Assembly (NCBI RefSeq): GCF_009192745.1
Contig: NZ_VTFV01000002.1
Coordinates: 1,240,001 to 1,304,000, forward strand
Source of the DNA: Arthrobacter citreus
GTDB lineage: Bacteria; Actinomycetota; Actinomycetes; Actinomycetales; Micrococcaceae
Direction: 5' to 3'
Length of the DNA: 64,000 nt
Shown here in pieces: positions 9,184 through 17,452 of the stretch. The notes beneath the pieces are model-generated. The model was not told the origin of the DNA, searched no databases, and worked only from the letters and a program-made list of their open reading frames with translations. The position numbers and the translations under genes are program-made. How positions within the stretch are numbered: the first letter of the stretch is position 1; every line of letters begins with the position of its first letter.

Positions 9184-10374
9184 TTAGCTGCTCAGTGCCG
9201 CCGTGGGGGAGGTCTTGGCTGCCCGCATGGCAGGCAGGACACCGGCAATGGCGCCGACCAAGATCGTAACCGTGATGCCGGCAAACAGGACCGCCGGCGG
9301 GATGGATACTGGCCAGCCGTTGCCGGCTGCGACCATCGCAGTAATCAGCCAGCCCAGTAGCGTTCCGGCAATGCCGCCGTAAGCCGAGAGCAGCATCGCC
9401 TCAAAGAGGAACTGCAGGCGCACGTGCCGGCGGGTAGCGCCGAGTGATCGCCGCAAACCGATCTCTCGTTGGCGTTCCAGCACCGAAATGACCATGGTGT
9501 TGGCCACGCCGATGCCTCCCACCAGGAGCGCGATGGAGCCAACGCCCACCAGCAGTCCGGTGAATGCGGAATCGATCGTGTTCTTCGCGGCCAACGCATC
9601 AGAAGGCCGGCTGACCTGGATCTCGTTGGGCGACTGCGGGTTGACCGTGGGCGGCAGCAACTTCCGCACATCCGCCACCATCGCCTCGTCCGACCGCTGG
9701 TAAATCGTGGTGGGGAAGGACTCGTGCCCAAACAGCTTCGCAGCGATCGGCTGCCCGATCAGCGCCTGGTTGTTCAGCTCCGGTGCAAGCGGGGACGTGT
9801 CAAGAATGCCGGCCACGGAGAAGTGCTGCCCGCCCAGCCACACCAGTGAGCCCGGCGACTGGATGCCCAGGCGTTCAGCCGTCCCCTTGCCGAGTACGAC
9901 GACGGGGAGTTCCGCGGTTGCTCCGTTGAGCCACACGCCGTGCAACAGTTCGGCGCCAGTGGCTTCCAGCAGTTCCAGGTCCACGGATGCGACACTCAGG
10001 CCGCCGGTGCGGGAGGACTCAATCTCTGAGTTGCGGTACACGGGCATCTTGTCGATGACGCTGGTGGAGCCTGCACTGATCACCCCTGGGAGGCGCCGGA
10101 CCTGTGGAACGGACTCCAATGGGAGCTTTGCTTCTTCGCCCACCAGATTAGTTCCAGCCGTGATGGTCAGCAGGTTTGTGCCAAGCGAAGCCAGCTTGTC
10201 TTTGACCAGTGCCTGGCTTGAGGTTGATATGCCGATGACGGAAATCATGGCGGCAATGCCAATGGCAATGCCCAGCGACGATAACACCGCACGGCCGGGC
10301 CGTGCCCGTGAGCCGTGGAAGCCCAGCGAGAAGAGGTCGCTGACCCGCAGTCGCGACCGTTTGTCCAAACTCAT
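9184..10374 (-). CDS. ABC transporter permease, MacB/FtsX type
   Basis: The 396-residue membrane subunit of a MacB-like exporter. One N-terminal membrane helix (GIAIGIAAMISVIGIS) is followed by a large extracytoplasmic MacB_PCD domain (about residues 50-260). Three C-terminal helices form the FtsX domain, including LVGVGSIALLVGGIGVANTM and the cytoplasmic loop RQREIGLRRSLGATRRHVRL typical of the family. It is the last gene of a four-gene operon; its start overlaps the ATPase gene by four bases. MacB-type pumps export peptides, lipoproteins or macrolides. The substrate is unknown; the neighbouring sensor kinase suggests an envelope-active compound. Confidence 0.88.
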   Translation of the reverse strand: MSLDKRSRLRVSDLFSLGFHGSRARPGRAVLSSLGIAIGIAAMISVIGISTSSQALVKDKLASLGTNLLTITAGTNLVGEEAKLPLESVPQVRRLPGVISAGSTSVIDKMPVYRNSEIESSRTGGLSVASVDLELLEATGAELLHGVWLNGATAELPVVVLGKGTAERLGIQSPGSLVWLGGQHFSVAGILDTSPLAPELNNQALIGQPIAAKLFGHESFPTTIYQRSDEAMVADVRKLLPPTVNPQSPNEIQVSRPSDALAAKNTIDSAFTGLLVGVGSIALLVGGIGVANTMVISVLERQREIGLRRSLGATRRHVRLQFLFEAMLLSAYGGIAGTLLGWLITAMVAAGNGWPVSIPPAVLFAGITVTILVGAIAGVLPAMRAAKTSPTAALSS

Positions 10375-11087
10375 GAATCCGTCCTTGCCTCAGCCAGCGT
10401 CGTCGCTGCGCTTGAGGTATCTGCGATGATGCGGCCATCACGAATGCGCACCTGGCGCGGCAGTCCGTCAGCAAGTTCCTGATCGTGCGTGATCACGACA
10501 ACTGTGGTGCCGCTGCGGTTCAATTCCTTCAAGATATCCAGGACCACTACGCCGGACTTGCTGTCCAGGGAACCGGTGGGCTCATCAGCCAGCAGCAGCG
10601 TGGGCTCACCCACCACTGCACGGGCAATGGCAACACGCTGGCGCTCCCCTCCGGAAAGCTGGCGGGGGTCATGATCCAGGCGGTGCGCCAGACCAACCCG
10701 TTCCAACGCAATGGCTGCCCGGCGGCGCCGTTCCTTTTGTGGTGTGCCCGTATAAAGAAGGCCGGTGGCCACATTGTCCAGCGTGCTGACGCCGTCGGAG
10801 AGGTGGAACTGCTGGAAGATGAAGCCAATGGTGTAGGCGCGCAGGGCGGAGAGTTCAGTGTCACTGAGCTCAGCAATGCTGTTCCCGGCAATGCGGGTTT
10901 CCCCGCTGGAGGCACGATCCAGCGACCCCACAATGTTCAACATGGTGGACTTGCCGGAGCCGGAAGGGCCCACAATGGCGATCAATTCGCCTTCGTCGAT
11001 GCGAAGGTCCACGTTGTCCAAAGCCACTGTGGGAGGCGAACCGTAAACGCGGCTCACACCTTTGAGTTCAACGATGGGGGCACTCAT
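10371..11087 (-). CDS. ABC transporter ATP-binding protein, MacB type
   Basis: A 238-residue ATPase of the LolD/MacB family. Walker [16 protein letters not shown] lies near residue 40, the signature [14 protein letters not shown] near 145, and Walker [15 protein letters not shown] near 165. The start [12 protein letters not shown] and the phrase FIFQQFHL are usual for this group. Four-base overlaps with the adaptor gene upstream and the permease gene downstream indicate translational coupling. It should dimerise and drive the FtsX-type permease encoded next. Confidence 0.93.
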   Translation of the reverse strand: MSAPIVELKGVSRVYGSPPTVALDNVDLRIDEGELIAIVGPSGSGKSTMLNIVGSLDRASSGETRIAGNSIAELSDTELSALRAYTIGFIFQQFHLSDGVSTLDNVATGLLYTGTPQKERRRRAAIALERVGLAHRLDHDPRQLSGGERQRVAIARAVVGEPTLLLADEPTGSLDSKSGVVVLDILKELNRSGTTVVVITHDQELADGLPRQVRIRDGRIIADTSSAATTLAEARTDS

Positions 11088-12196
11088 TTGGCCACCACCA
11101 CGGTATCGCCCTCGGCGAGCTCTCCGCCCGTCACAATGACCAAGCCATCAGCGAAGGTGCCGAGTTCCACGGGGGTGAGCTTCGTCGTCGAGCCTGTGGC
11201 AACCTCCACGGCGAAGCCGCCGCCGGGCTGGGCCAGCAGGGCTACCACGGGGACCAGCAGCGCATCCTCGCTGAGGACTCGGCTAAACATGGCTGTGACG
11301 GCAACGTTCTCCATTGTTCCGCCGGCCTCGGCGTCGTCCAGGGTCAGGGTCACGGGAACCTTAACCTGCTTGCCTTCGCCGCCCTCGGTCTCGGTGGGGG
11401 CGCCAACATCGGTCACGGTGGCAACTGTTTCCTTACCTCCCGGCAGCACAATGGTCACCTTCGCATCACGCTGCGCGAGCGTCTGCTGTCTGGTGTCCAG
11501 CTCTACCGCAACAACCTTGTTGGTCCCGGTCATGGACAGAATCTCAGCACTTGCCGCATCACCGGCCTTGGCCTTGTGGCCGGACACCCGCTGGTCGGCG
11601 GGGGCAAAGATGACCCGGCCCAGCGTGAGTTCACCCGTGGTTTCCACTCCCATGGCATTTTGCCAGTTCCAGATGGCCCATTTGGTGTAGGCATCGAAGT
11701 GCTCGTCGGCGACTCCGCCCAGGTAGCCGAGGTTCCCTAGCGCGGTTTCCAGCTGCAGGACGTCGGCGCCGTCGGACATCCCCGGGGCAAAGTCGCGCCA
11801 TGCGGGAAGTGCTCCGTGCAGCAGCAGGACGGGGACGTCGTTAATGCGAAAGAGCTCACCGCCGTTGCCCACCACTGTGCCCGGGGCCGGCATCGAGGTG
11901 ACGGTGCCCCCGGGCGTGGTGCCCACGGTGCGCGGCTGCGAAAAGCCCAAGGTGCCCTGCAGGCGCAACTGCTCCTTCAGCGGACCGCGGGCCACAGTCT
12001 TGGTCTCCAGAGACAGCGGCTTCTTGGTGTCCGAGTCGTTGCCGGACTGCGGCGTCAGGGCCAGGACGCCCACGACCGCGGCCACAACGGCCACGACCAC
12101 GGCGGACAGGATGATGGTGCGGCGTTTTTTAGGCCGTTGCCTGGCCGCGGGCTCGGCCCGGTTCGGAACGTCAGTGGTGTTTACGTCAGTGCTCAC
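11084..12196 (-). CDS. Membrane-anchored adaptor with peptidoglycan-binding-like domain
   Basis: A 370-residue protein with one N-terminal membrane helix (about residues 28-48, TIILSAVVVAVVAAVVGVLAL) after a basic, proline-rich cytoplasmic tail. The exported part resembles the HlyD/MacA-like adaptors of Gram-positive MacB systems: a PG_binding_1-like stretch (VLQLETALGNLGYLGG to AIWNWQNAMG, about 135-180) and beta-rich HlyD-like segments to the end. Such adaptors connect the permease to the cell wall space. Its start overlaps the lipoprotein stop by four bases. Cargo specificity is unknown. Confidence 0.8.
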   Translation of the reverse strand: MSTDVNTTDVPNRAEPAARQRPKKRRTIILSAVVVAVVAAVVGVLALTPQSGNDSDTKKPLSLETKTVARGPLKEQLRLQGTLGFSQPRTVGTTPGGTVTSMPAPGTVVGNGGELFRINDVPVLLLHGALPAWRDFAPGMSDGADVLQLETALGNLGYLGGVADEHFDAYTKWAIWNWQNAMGVETTGELTLGRVIFAPADQRVSGHKAKAGDAASAEILSMTGTNKVVAVELDTRQQTLAQRDAKVTIVLPGGKETVATVTDVGAPTETEGGEGKQVKVPVTLTLDDAEAGGTMENVAVTAMFSRVLSEDALLVPVVALLAQPGGGFAVEVATGSTTKLTPVELGTFADGLVIVTGGELAEGDTVVVAK

Positions 12197-12687
12197 TTTT
12201 CGGGCCCGGTTTCGTTGGCTTTTGCGGTGCAGGCGTCAACATCGTCGGGGTTGATTTCGGGGCCGAAGGATCCGACCATCCCGCCCTCGACGGGATCCGG
12301 GTAGTCGTAGCCGGAATCACGCATGCATTTGGCGAAGGCCAGCTGCACGTCAAACATTTCATCCGCGCTGAGCTGGTTGGGATCCACCGGGGCATCACCA
12401 ATCTTCTTGATACAGGTGGTGTACTCCTTGTCGAAGGCATCCATGTCGAACTGGGAGGTGTCCACGGATTCGTTGCCGTTTTCGCCGCCTGTAATGTCAA
12501 AGCCGGCAGCCAACATGCAGCTGTCCACGTCTGAGCGCCACTGTTCCACGGTCATGGTGGATTCTTCCTTCAGCTCTCCGGTGCCTGACTTGTCGGCGCC
12601 GCAGGCCCCAAGGCCAAAGAGCAGGGCGGACCCTGCGATCACGGTGACGGAGGTGCGCAGCGTACGGCGGTGTTTTGAGGCGTTCAA
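12193..12687 (-). CDS. Lipoprotein, first gene of the export operon
   Basis: A 164-residue protein with a lipoprotein signal peptide: basic start MNASKHRRTLRT, hydrophobic stretch, and lipobox LFGLGAC with the lipidated Cys near residue 29. The mature part is acidic and has three further Cys positions in the pattern SCMLAAGF, TTCIKKIG and KCMRDSGYDYPDP; this arrangement is seen in small actinobacterial lipoproteins encoded with MacB-type exporters. Function unknown: it may be a sensor or substrate-binding accessory. It heads the operon, reading away from the two-component system. Confidence 0.75.
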   Translation of the reverse strand: MNASKHRRTLRTSVTVIAGSALLFGLGACGADKSGTGELKEESTMTVEQWRSDVDSCMLAAGFDITGGENGNESVDTSQFDMDAFDKEYTTCIKKIGDAPVDPNQLSADEMFDVQLAFAKCMRDSGYDYPDPVEGGMVGSFGPEINPDDVDACTAKANETGPEK

Positions 12688-12763
12688 GGCTTCAGTCCTT
12701 CTGGTTTGCTTCCCCTCGGTGGATGACCGAGGAACTCCAGTCCATCAAGGGCGAGGTTATGAG

Positions 12764-12787
12764 AAGGTAAAGCGTCAGCCTTACCTT
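12764..12787. promoter_or_regulatory. Inverted repeat in divergent promoter region, possible response-regulator site
   Basis: AAGGTAA (12764-12770) and TTACCTT (12781-12787) are exact inverse copies 10 bp apart, followed by a second CCTTA half at 12789-12793, giving direct CCTTA repeats about one helical turn apart. This lies in the 164-bp gap between the export operon and the response regulator gene. OmpR-type regulators often bind such spaced repeats. Binding is inferred. Confidence 0.5.
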
Positions 12788-12851
12788 TCCTTAACCCGTA
12801 GCCTGATTAACTTGGAGTTGTTGATCGAGCGGCTTTGAGGGAAGGCACAAC

Positions 12852-13514
12852 GTGCGGGTTTTGATTGTGGAGGACGAGGAATTCCTCGCAGAGGCCGTTC
12901 GTGCACGGCTGGCGATGGACTCCATAGCGGCCGACATTGCCGGTAGTGGTGACGCCGCGCTGGAGGCAGTTTCCATCAACGAATACGACGTGGTGCTGCT
13001 GGACCGTGACATCCCGGGAATGCACGGCGACGACGTCTGCCGGCGACTGGCGGCTGAGCCCGGCAGTCCCGCGGTCCTGATGCTCACGGCGTCCGGTTCG
13101 CTCAACGACAAGGTGGGTGGCCTGGAACTGGGCGCCGACGATTATCTGGCCAAGCCCTTTGAATTCCCCGAACTCATCGCCCGCCTGCGTGCCCTGAACC
13201 GGCGGCAGTTCACCACACACCCGCCGGTTCTTGAAAGTGGCGCTCTTCGGCTGGATACGTTCCGGCACGAGGTGTATCTTTCCGGGCGTCTTGTACCGCT
13301 GACTAAGAAGGAATTTGCGGTCCTGGAGTTGCTCATGAAGGCTAAAGGCGGTGCCGTCAGCGCCGAAACCATCCTCGAAAAAGCCTGGGATGAGAACGCC
13401 AACCCCTTCACCAATTCCGTCAAGGTGACCATCAGCAACCTCCGCCGCAAGCTGGGCGAGCCGTCCGTTATCAGCACCGTTCCCGGGGTGGGCTATGCCG
13501 TCGCGGGCGATTGA
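12852..13514 (+). CDS. OmpR/PhoB-family response regulator
   Basis: A 220-residue two-domain regulator. The receiver domain (1-115) has the acidic pocket VEDEE, phospho-acceptor Asp51 in VVLLDRDIPG and the conserved Lys in LAKPFEFPEL. The C-terminal winged helix (about 125-218) ends with VKVTISNLRRKLGEPSVISTV-like DNA-contact sequence and the GVGYAV wing. GTG 12852 has GGGAAGG upstream. It is divergent from the export operon and overlaps the kinase gene, so the pair probably controls that operon. Confidence 0.93.
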   Translation: MRVLIVEDEEFLAEAVRARLAMDSIAADIAGSGDAALEAVSINEYDVVLLDRDIPGMHGDDVCRRLAAEPGSPAVLMLTASGSLNDKVGGLELGADDYLAKPFEFPELIARLRALNRRQFTTHPPVLESGALRLDTFRHEVYLSGRLVPLTKKEFAVLELLMKAKGGAVSAETILEKAWDENANPFTNSVKVTISNLRRKLGEPSVISTVPGVGYAVAGD

Positions 13515-14715
13515 CGGGGCCGGTATCCGTCGTTACCGCATGACGGTCCGGGCCAGGCTGGCGCTGACGTACTCGGCGCTGCTCACCGGCGCCGGAGTGG
13601 TCATGATGGGCATTGTCTACCTCGTCATGCGCTTTATACCCACTTATGATTTTGCGTCGACTGCCGCAGAGCCGGCCCCAGGTGACAGCATGGTTCCGCC
13701 GACGGACCTTGCCTCGCCGCCCGCCACCAGCTTGGAGCCGGCCGTACCGGCCACGCCGCTGGAGCCCGCCAACGAGATTTTAATCAACTCTCCCGAGCAA
13801 TTGTTCAACCTCCTGCTCTGGATCTCCGCGGCGGTACTGGTCCTGCTGGCCGTTGCGGGAATTGCCGCGGGCTGGATTGTGGCCGGCCGGATGCTCAAGC
13901 CGCTGCAATACATCAACACCGCCGTGCACCGCGCCGCAGCAGGGGATCTGGGCCACCGGATCGACCTGGTGGGACCCAAGGATGAGATCTCCGAGCTTGC
14001 GGGGAACTTCGACGGCATGCTCGAGCAGTTGGAGCGTTCCTTCACTGCATCGCAACGCTTTGCCCAGAACGCCTCCCATGAACTGCGCACCCCGCTGGCC
14101 ACCACCCGCGCCATGCTCGACGTTGCCCTGGCCGCACCACAATCCCCGGAGCAGCAAAAGTTGCAGGAGCGTCTGCGCATCATGAATGAGCGCAGCATTG
14201 ACATTGTCTCCGCGCTGCTTGACCTGGCCAGCATCGAATCTTCCACAGTGGAACCCCAAGCGGTCGATCTTGCCACGGTGGGGCGGGAGGTCCTGGCTTC
14301 CTGCGAGGCCGAGGCGGCCGGGCGGAACATTGGAGTGGAGTCACGGTTTGATCCGTCTGTGGTCACCGGCGATCCCGTGCTGCTGCATCAACTGGTGGCC
14401 AATCTGATCCACAACGCCATCCGGCACAATATCGACGGCGGATTCCTCACCATTGGCACCCGCAAGGACCGGGTGGGTGCGGCTGTCATTGAAGTAACCA
14501 ACAGCGGCCCTGTCCTGGACACAAGAACCGTCGCTGAGCTGACCGAACCATTCCGTAGGGGTTCCGGCCGGACCGCGCACTCCGTTTCGGGTCCGCGTGG
14601 GCATGGCTTGGGGTTATCTATAGTGCAGGCCATTGTGGAACGGCACCACGGGACGCTGGCCCTGGAACCGCGTGCCGAGGGCGGGCTCAAGGTCAAGGTC
14701 GTTATCCCCGCCTAA
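13495..14715 (+). CDS. Sensor histidine kinase
   Basis: Membrane sensor kinase paired with the preceding regulator. Two membrane helices (TYSALLTGAGVVMMGIVYLV and LLLWISAAVLVLLAVAGIAA) flank a proline-rich extracellular region of about 75 residues. A HAMP linker follows, then the phospho-acceptor His in NASHELRTPLA, the N box LVANLIHNAIRHN and the G box GHGLGLSIV. ATG 13495 overlaps the regulator gene and has GGGGTGG just upstream; ATG 13540 is an alternative that would give a more typical short N-terminus. The signal is unknown. Confidence 0.92.
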   Translation: MPSRAIDGAGIRRYRMTVRARLALTYSALLTGAGVVMMGIVYLVMRFIPTYDFASTAAEPAPGDSMVPPTDLASPPATSLEPAVPATPLEPANEILINSPEQLFNLLLWISAAVLVLLAVAGIAAGWIVAGRMLKPLQYINTAVHRAAAGDLGHRIDLVGPKDEISELAGNFDGMLEQLERSFTASQRFAQNASHELRTPLATTRAMLDVALAAPQSPEQQKLQERLRIMNERSIDIVSALLDLASIESSTVEPQAVDLATVGREVLASCEAEAAGRNIGVESRFDPSVVTGDPVLLHQLVANLIHNAIRHNIDGGFLTIGTRKDRVGAAVIEVTNSGPVLDTRTVAELTEPFRRGSGRTAHSVSGPRGHGLGLSIVQAIVERHHGTLALEPRAEGGLKVKVVIPA

Positions 14716-14855
14716 AGCAGTTCCCGGGCCAGCGCTAACCAACCCTCATCGCTACAACACCAGCGCAAAGCCTCACTGACCGACTACTAAAGGACGGATA
14801 CACGCCGGCACCCACCCGGCCGATTACCTACCTATGTCCGAGCACAAACAACCGG

Positions 14856-15287
14856 TTGGGCGGTACGGCGAATGACGGGTGGCAAATCCACGAGGTCTCT
14901 AAGGAGGATACGAGCCTCTTTCTGGACCTTCTTGACGCCGGGTATGCCGCGCCAAGGGAGATAGGGGACTTGATCCGGGCGGAGCACGCCCACTTGATGG
15001 TCCGTGGTTTCATTGCGTCCCGCAACGACAAGCCCCTCGCCGCAGCTGCCATGTCAGTGCACCCCACAGGGGTGGTTTTTGGCGGTGCGTCCACCCTTTC
15101 AGCTGCTCGAGGTACGGGGGCCCAAGCCGCCCTCCTGGCACACCGGCTTCAACAGGCAAGAACTCTCGGCGTCCCCTTGGCGACTGCTACCGCAGCTCCT
15201 GGAGCGGCAAGTATCCGAAACCTTTCCATGCTGGGATTCACCATTGTTGAACGAACAGCCTGGCATCTCACTCTTGCGAACCTCTGA
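14856..15287 (+). CDS. GNAT-like acetyltransferase fragment
   Basis: The open frame (144 codons from TTG 14856) ends with the C-terminal half of a GNAT fold: a stretch from STLSAARGTGAQAALLAHRL that resembles the acetyl-CoA loop, and SIRNLSMLGFTIVERTAWHL. There is no good start codon or ribosome site, and the N-terminal part is short for an intact GNAT enzyme. A short out-of-frame ATG stretch at 14834 (MSEHKQPVGRYGE, then stop) just upstream could be the displaced beginning. I judge it a truncated or frameshifted remnant between the kinase gene and the recombinase region. Confidence 0.45.
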   Translation: MGGTANDGWQIHEVSKEDTSLFLDLLDAGYAAPREIGDLIRAEHAHLMVRGFIASRNDKPLAAAAMSVHPTGVVFGGASTLSAARGTGAQAALLAHRLQQARTLGVPLATATAAPGAASIRNLSMLGFTIVERTAWHLTLANL

Positions 15288-15391
15288 GAACAATCGTCAC
15301 AATTCGCCGAAAAGATTTTCTTGTAAGCCGTAGCAGCGAAGGATCCCCCTGTGGACGCTGGTTGGGGGTCGTTGCAGGCAAGAATGGCGAT

Positions 15392-16051
15392 ATGAAACAG
15401 TTCATGCGATCACTGGCAACTGACATTCTCAGCACCATCGGCGCAGGGCGCCGGCTAATGGCGGTCGACGGCGTGGATGGCAGTGGCAAGACATCCTTCG
15501 CCGCAAATCTGGTATCCGAGATCCGAAATCGGCCCGTAATCGTCATCCACGCCGACGACTTCCTGAACCCTTCGCACCTGAGACATGCCAAGGGACGTTC
15601 TTCACCCGAAGGGTTCTGGGAGGATACGTACAACTACGAGGCTCTGCAGGATAAGTTGCTCGCGCCGCTCGGCCCGAAGGGGGACGGCTGGTATTCGCCA
15701 GCTTCCTATGACTCAGGGACCGACCAAATGGTAGAAGTGGAGGTCGTTCATGCTCCATCAGATGCACTGGTTGTTGTCGAAGGCATGTTCCTGCACCGCG
15801 ATGAACTCAACTCCTACTGGGATGCTTCAGTATTCCTGGATGTTCCGTTCACCGAGACCGCGGCACGAATGGCGGTTCGAAACGGTAGCAACCCCGACCC
15901 TGAGCACCCAACGATGAGCCGGTACGTCGGCGGACAGCGTCTCTACTTCGACGCTGCACGGCCCTGGGAACGTGCCTCATTCGTCGTGGATAACTCGGTT
16001 TTCACTTCACCGAAACTCATCCATCCCGACGAGGTCTCAACTCTCCGGTGA
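15392..16051 (+). CDS. Uridine-kinase-like P-loop protein
   Basis: A 219-residue protein from ATG 15392 (the frame opens at TTG 15362). A Walker A motif GVDGSGKTSFA lies near residue 30, followed by VIVIHADDFLNP, which matches the substrate-binding DDF segment of uridine kinase/phosphoribulokinase-type P-loop enzymes. VVVEGMFLHRDEL is the second conserved stretch and the end contains a lid-like RYVGGQRLYF region. It probably phosphorylates a nucleoside or small sugar. No operon partner is visible; it lies upstream of the putative res site. Confidence 0.7.
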   Translation: MKQFMRSLATDILSTIGAGRRLMAVDGVDGSGKTSFAANLVSEIRNRPVIVIHADDFLNPSHLRHAKGRSSPEGFWEDTYNYEALQDKLLAPLGPKGDGWYSPASYDSGTDQMVEVEVVHAPSDALVVVEGMFLHRDELNSYWDASVFLDVPFTETAARMAVRNGSNPDPEHPTMSRYVGGQRLYFDAARPWERASFVVDNSVFTSPKLIHPDEVSTLR

Positions 16052-16176
16052 GGGATCCCCAAAGGGCTGGCTGTGCAGACGACTTTGGACATCCTGTGCA
16101 GTCGACTTCGGAAACTGACATTAGCGTCCACTGATTTAGTCGAGCAGGGCCTGTCGTGACAGGGCGGATTTCATCT

Positions 16177-16321
16177 GTCTCATAAACGATCGTTTCTTGA
16201 GACGTCTGAGCAGTAGCCCTTCAGATGCGGATTTGGACATGGATTCTTTGAATTAGTGTCTTGTAATCCCGTCTCAATACTAGTAGTCTCATAACTAGTG
16301 AATCGAACGAGATTATGAGAC
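16177..16321. repeat. Putative res site of the serine resolvase
   Basis: Two inverted-repeat subsites share the half-site GTCTCAT. Subsite 1 is 16177-16203 (GTCTCATAAACGAT against a one-base-different inverse arm). Subsite 2 is 16286-16321 (GTCTCATAA … TTATGAGAC). An extra GTCTCAATA half-site begins at 16271. The block ends 9 bp before the resolvase start codon. Tn3-type resolvases act on such multi-subsite res regions next to their own gene and repress it through them. Confidence 0.65.
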
Positions 16322-16330
16322 AGGTGGAAA

Positions 16331-16891
16331 ATGGCAATCATAGGATACGCGAGAGTCTCGACGGTCGAACAGAATATGGATATGCAGTTAAGTTCCCTAA
16401 GGGACGCCGGTGCTGTTCGGACTTTTGCTGACCGGGGAGTCAGCGGCAGTGCCACCAACCGTCCCGAACTTGCTAGGGCACTCGACCGTCTGGAGCCTGG
16501 TGACGTCCTGACCGTCTGGAAGCTGGATCGTCTCGGGCGAAACACGCGTCACGTCTTAGAAGTCATCGAGGATTTGCGACTGCGAGGGGTGGGATTTTGC
16601 TCGCTGACCGAGGGGCTGGATACCAACGGCCCAATGGGCACGGCCATGCTCACAATCATGGCAGCATTTGCTCAGCTCGAGCGAGACACGATAATCGAAC
16701 GAACTCGAGCAGGACTGGCTGCGGCAGCGGAGAATAATCGTCGTGGAGGGAGGCCCAAGAAAATCGATGAGGCAGCCGTTGCGCGCGCTGTCTCTCTGAA
16801 AGCCAAGGGCCTGAACGCTGATGAGATCGCCCGGATGCTGGGCGTGTCGCGGGCTACCATCTATCGACACCTGGCAAATTCCCAAGCCTGA
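16331..16891 (+). CDS. Small serine recombinase (resolvase/invertase family)
   Basis: A 186-residue protein with the full resolvase layout: catalytic Ser10 in GYARVSTVEQN, the conserved VWKLDRLGRNTRH stretch, the E-helix region (QLERDTIIERTRAGL) and a C-terminal helix-turn-helix (LNADEIARMLGVSRATIYRHL). The AGGTGG site is just upstream of ATG 16331. The putative res subsites immediately precede it. No tnpA transposase is nearby, so it may be a Tn3-family remnant or a dimer-resolution system of the element when circular. Confidence 0.93.
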   Translation: MAIIGYARVSTVEQNMDMQLSSLRDAGAVRTFADRGVSGSATNRPELARALDRLEPGDVLTVWKLDRLGRNTRHVLEVIEDLRLRGVGFCSLTEGLDTNGPMGTAMLTIMAAFAQLERDTIIERTRAGLAAAAENNRRGGRPKKIDEAAVARAVSLKAKGLNADEIARMLGVSRATIYRHLANSQA

Positions 16892-16947
16892 TATTGCTAG
16901 TCGGCTGAACCCTCGTGCAAAGTCAGGGAACTTGATTCGCGAGAATC

Positions 16948-17063
16948 GTGGGCGGCATTATTAGAGTGCGGTGCATCCCTCGAAATTATATGCCCTTGTC
17001 ATTTCAGCCCAGGGTATGCAGTCTCGCCGGATTAAACGGAATAATTCTTAATATGCCGCCCAC
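16948..17063. repeat. Near-perfect 17-bp inverted repeat pair
   Basis: GTGGGCGGCATTATTAG at 16948-16964 faces its near-exact inverse copy at 17047-17063, 82 bp apart, downstream of the resolvase gene. The DNA between them is AT-rich and has no gene. The arms could be a regulator-binding pair, the ends of a lost insertion, or a cruciform-forming part of the replication region. The whole gap 16892-17166 holds no other recognisable feature. Confidence 0.55.
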
Positions 17064-17166
17064 TAGTAAAGTTCCCACCCCTCATGGAAGTTCACCTCTT
17101 GGTACTTCAGCTCCTGGAACCTACTAACAAGGAACCTTCGCTTAACTGTGGATAAGCCCTCCGTCT

Positions 17167-17412
17167 TCAGGACCAGTGCAAGCGGTAGATGGTGTTGAGG
17201 CGATGAACACGTGTGCACTCCTCATCCATCTCGTCCGCCGACCGCCAACGGTGCTGAATTCGATCCCGCTCCTGGAGACGTTGGAGTTCGGCCTTCGTCT
17301 CCTCGCAGTCCAATGGAATCGGATAGCCGTCGTCCCGGAACCCTCCGATGAGCGGCAGTGTCTCGCCGTCCCAGTAGTTGGGAGCCGGGTTGACTTCGAT
17401 ATTTTGTTCCAT
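17167..17412 (-). CDS. Small acidic protein of the element's replication region
   Basis: An 81-residue protein starting at ATG 17412, with a good AAGGAAG site about 9 nt upstream. I do not recognise it. The sequence opens MEQNIEVNPAPNYWDGETLP and ends with a charged helical segment (ETKAELQRLQERDRIQHRW) and RVHRLNTIYRLHWS. It lies just beyond the putative origin in the same direction as the primase-helicase, so it may be co-expressed with it. A longer overlapping frame (17498-17142) looks random and is rejected. Confidence 0.6.
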   Translation of the reverse strand: MEQNIEVNPAPNYWDGETLPLIGGFRDDGYPIPLDCEETKAELQRLQERDRIQHRWRSADEMDEECTRVHRLNTIYRLHWS

Positions 17413-17452
17413 ATTTTCTTCCTTAAGAAGGTTGTTGTGATTTTTGCAAAGC

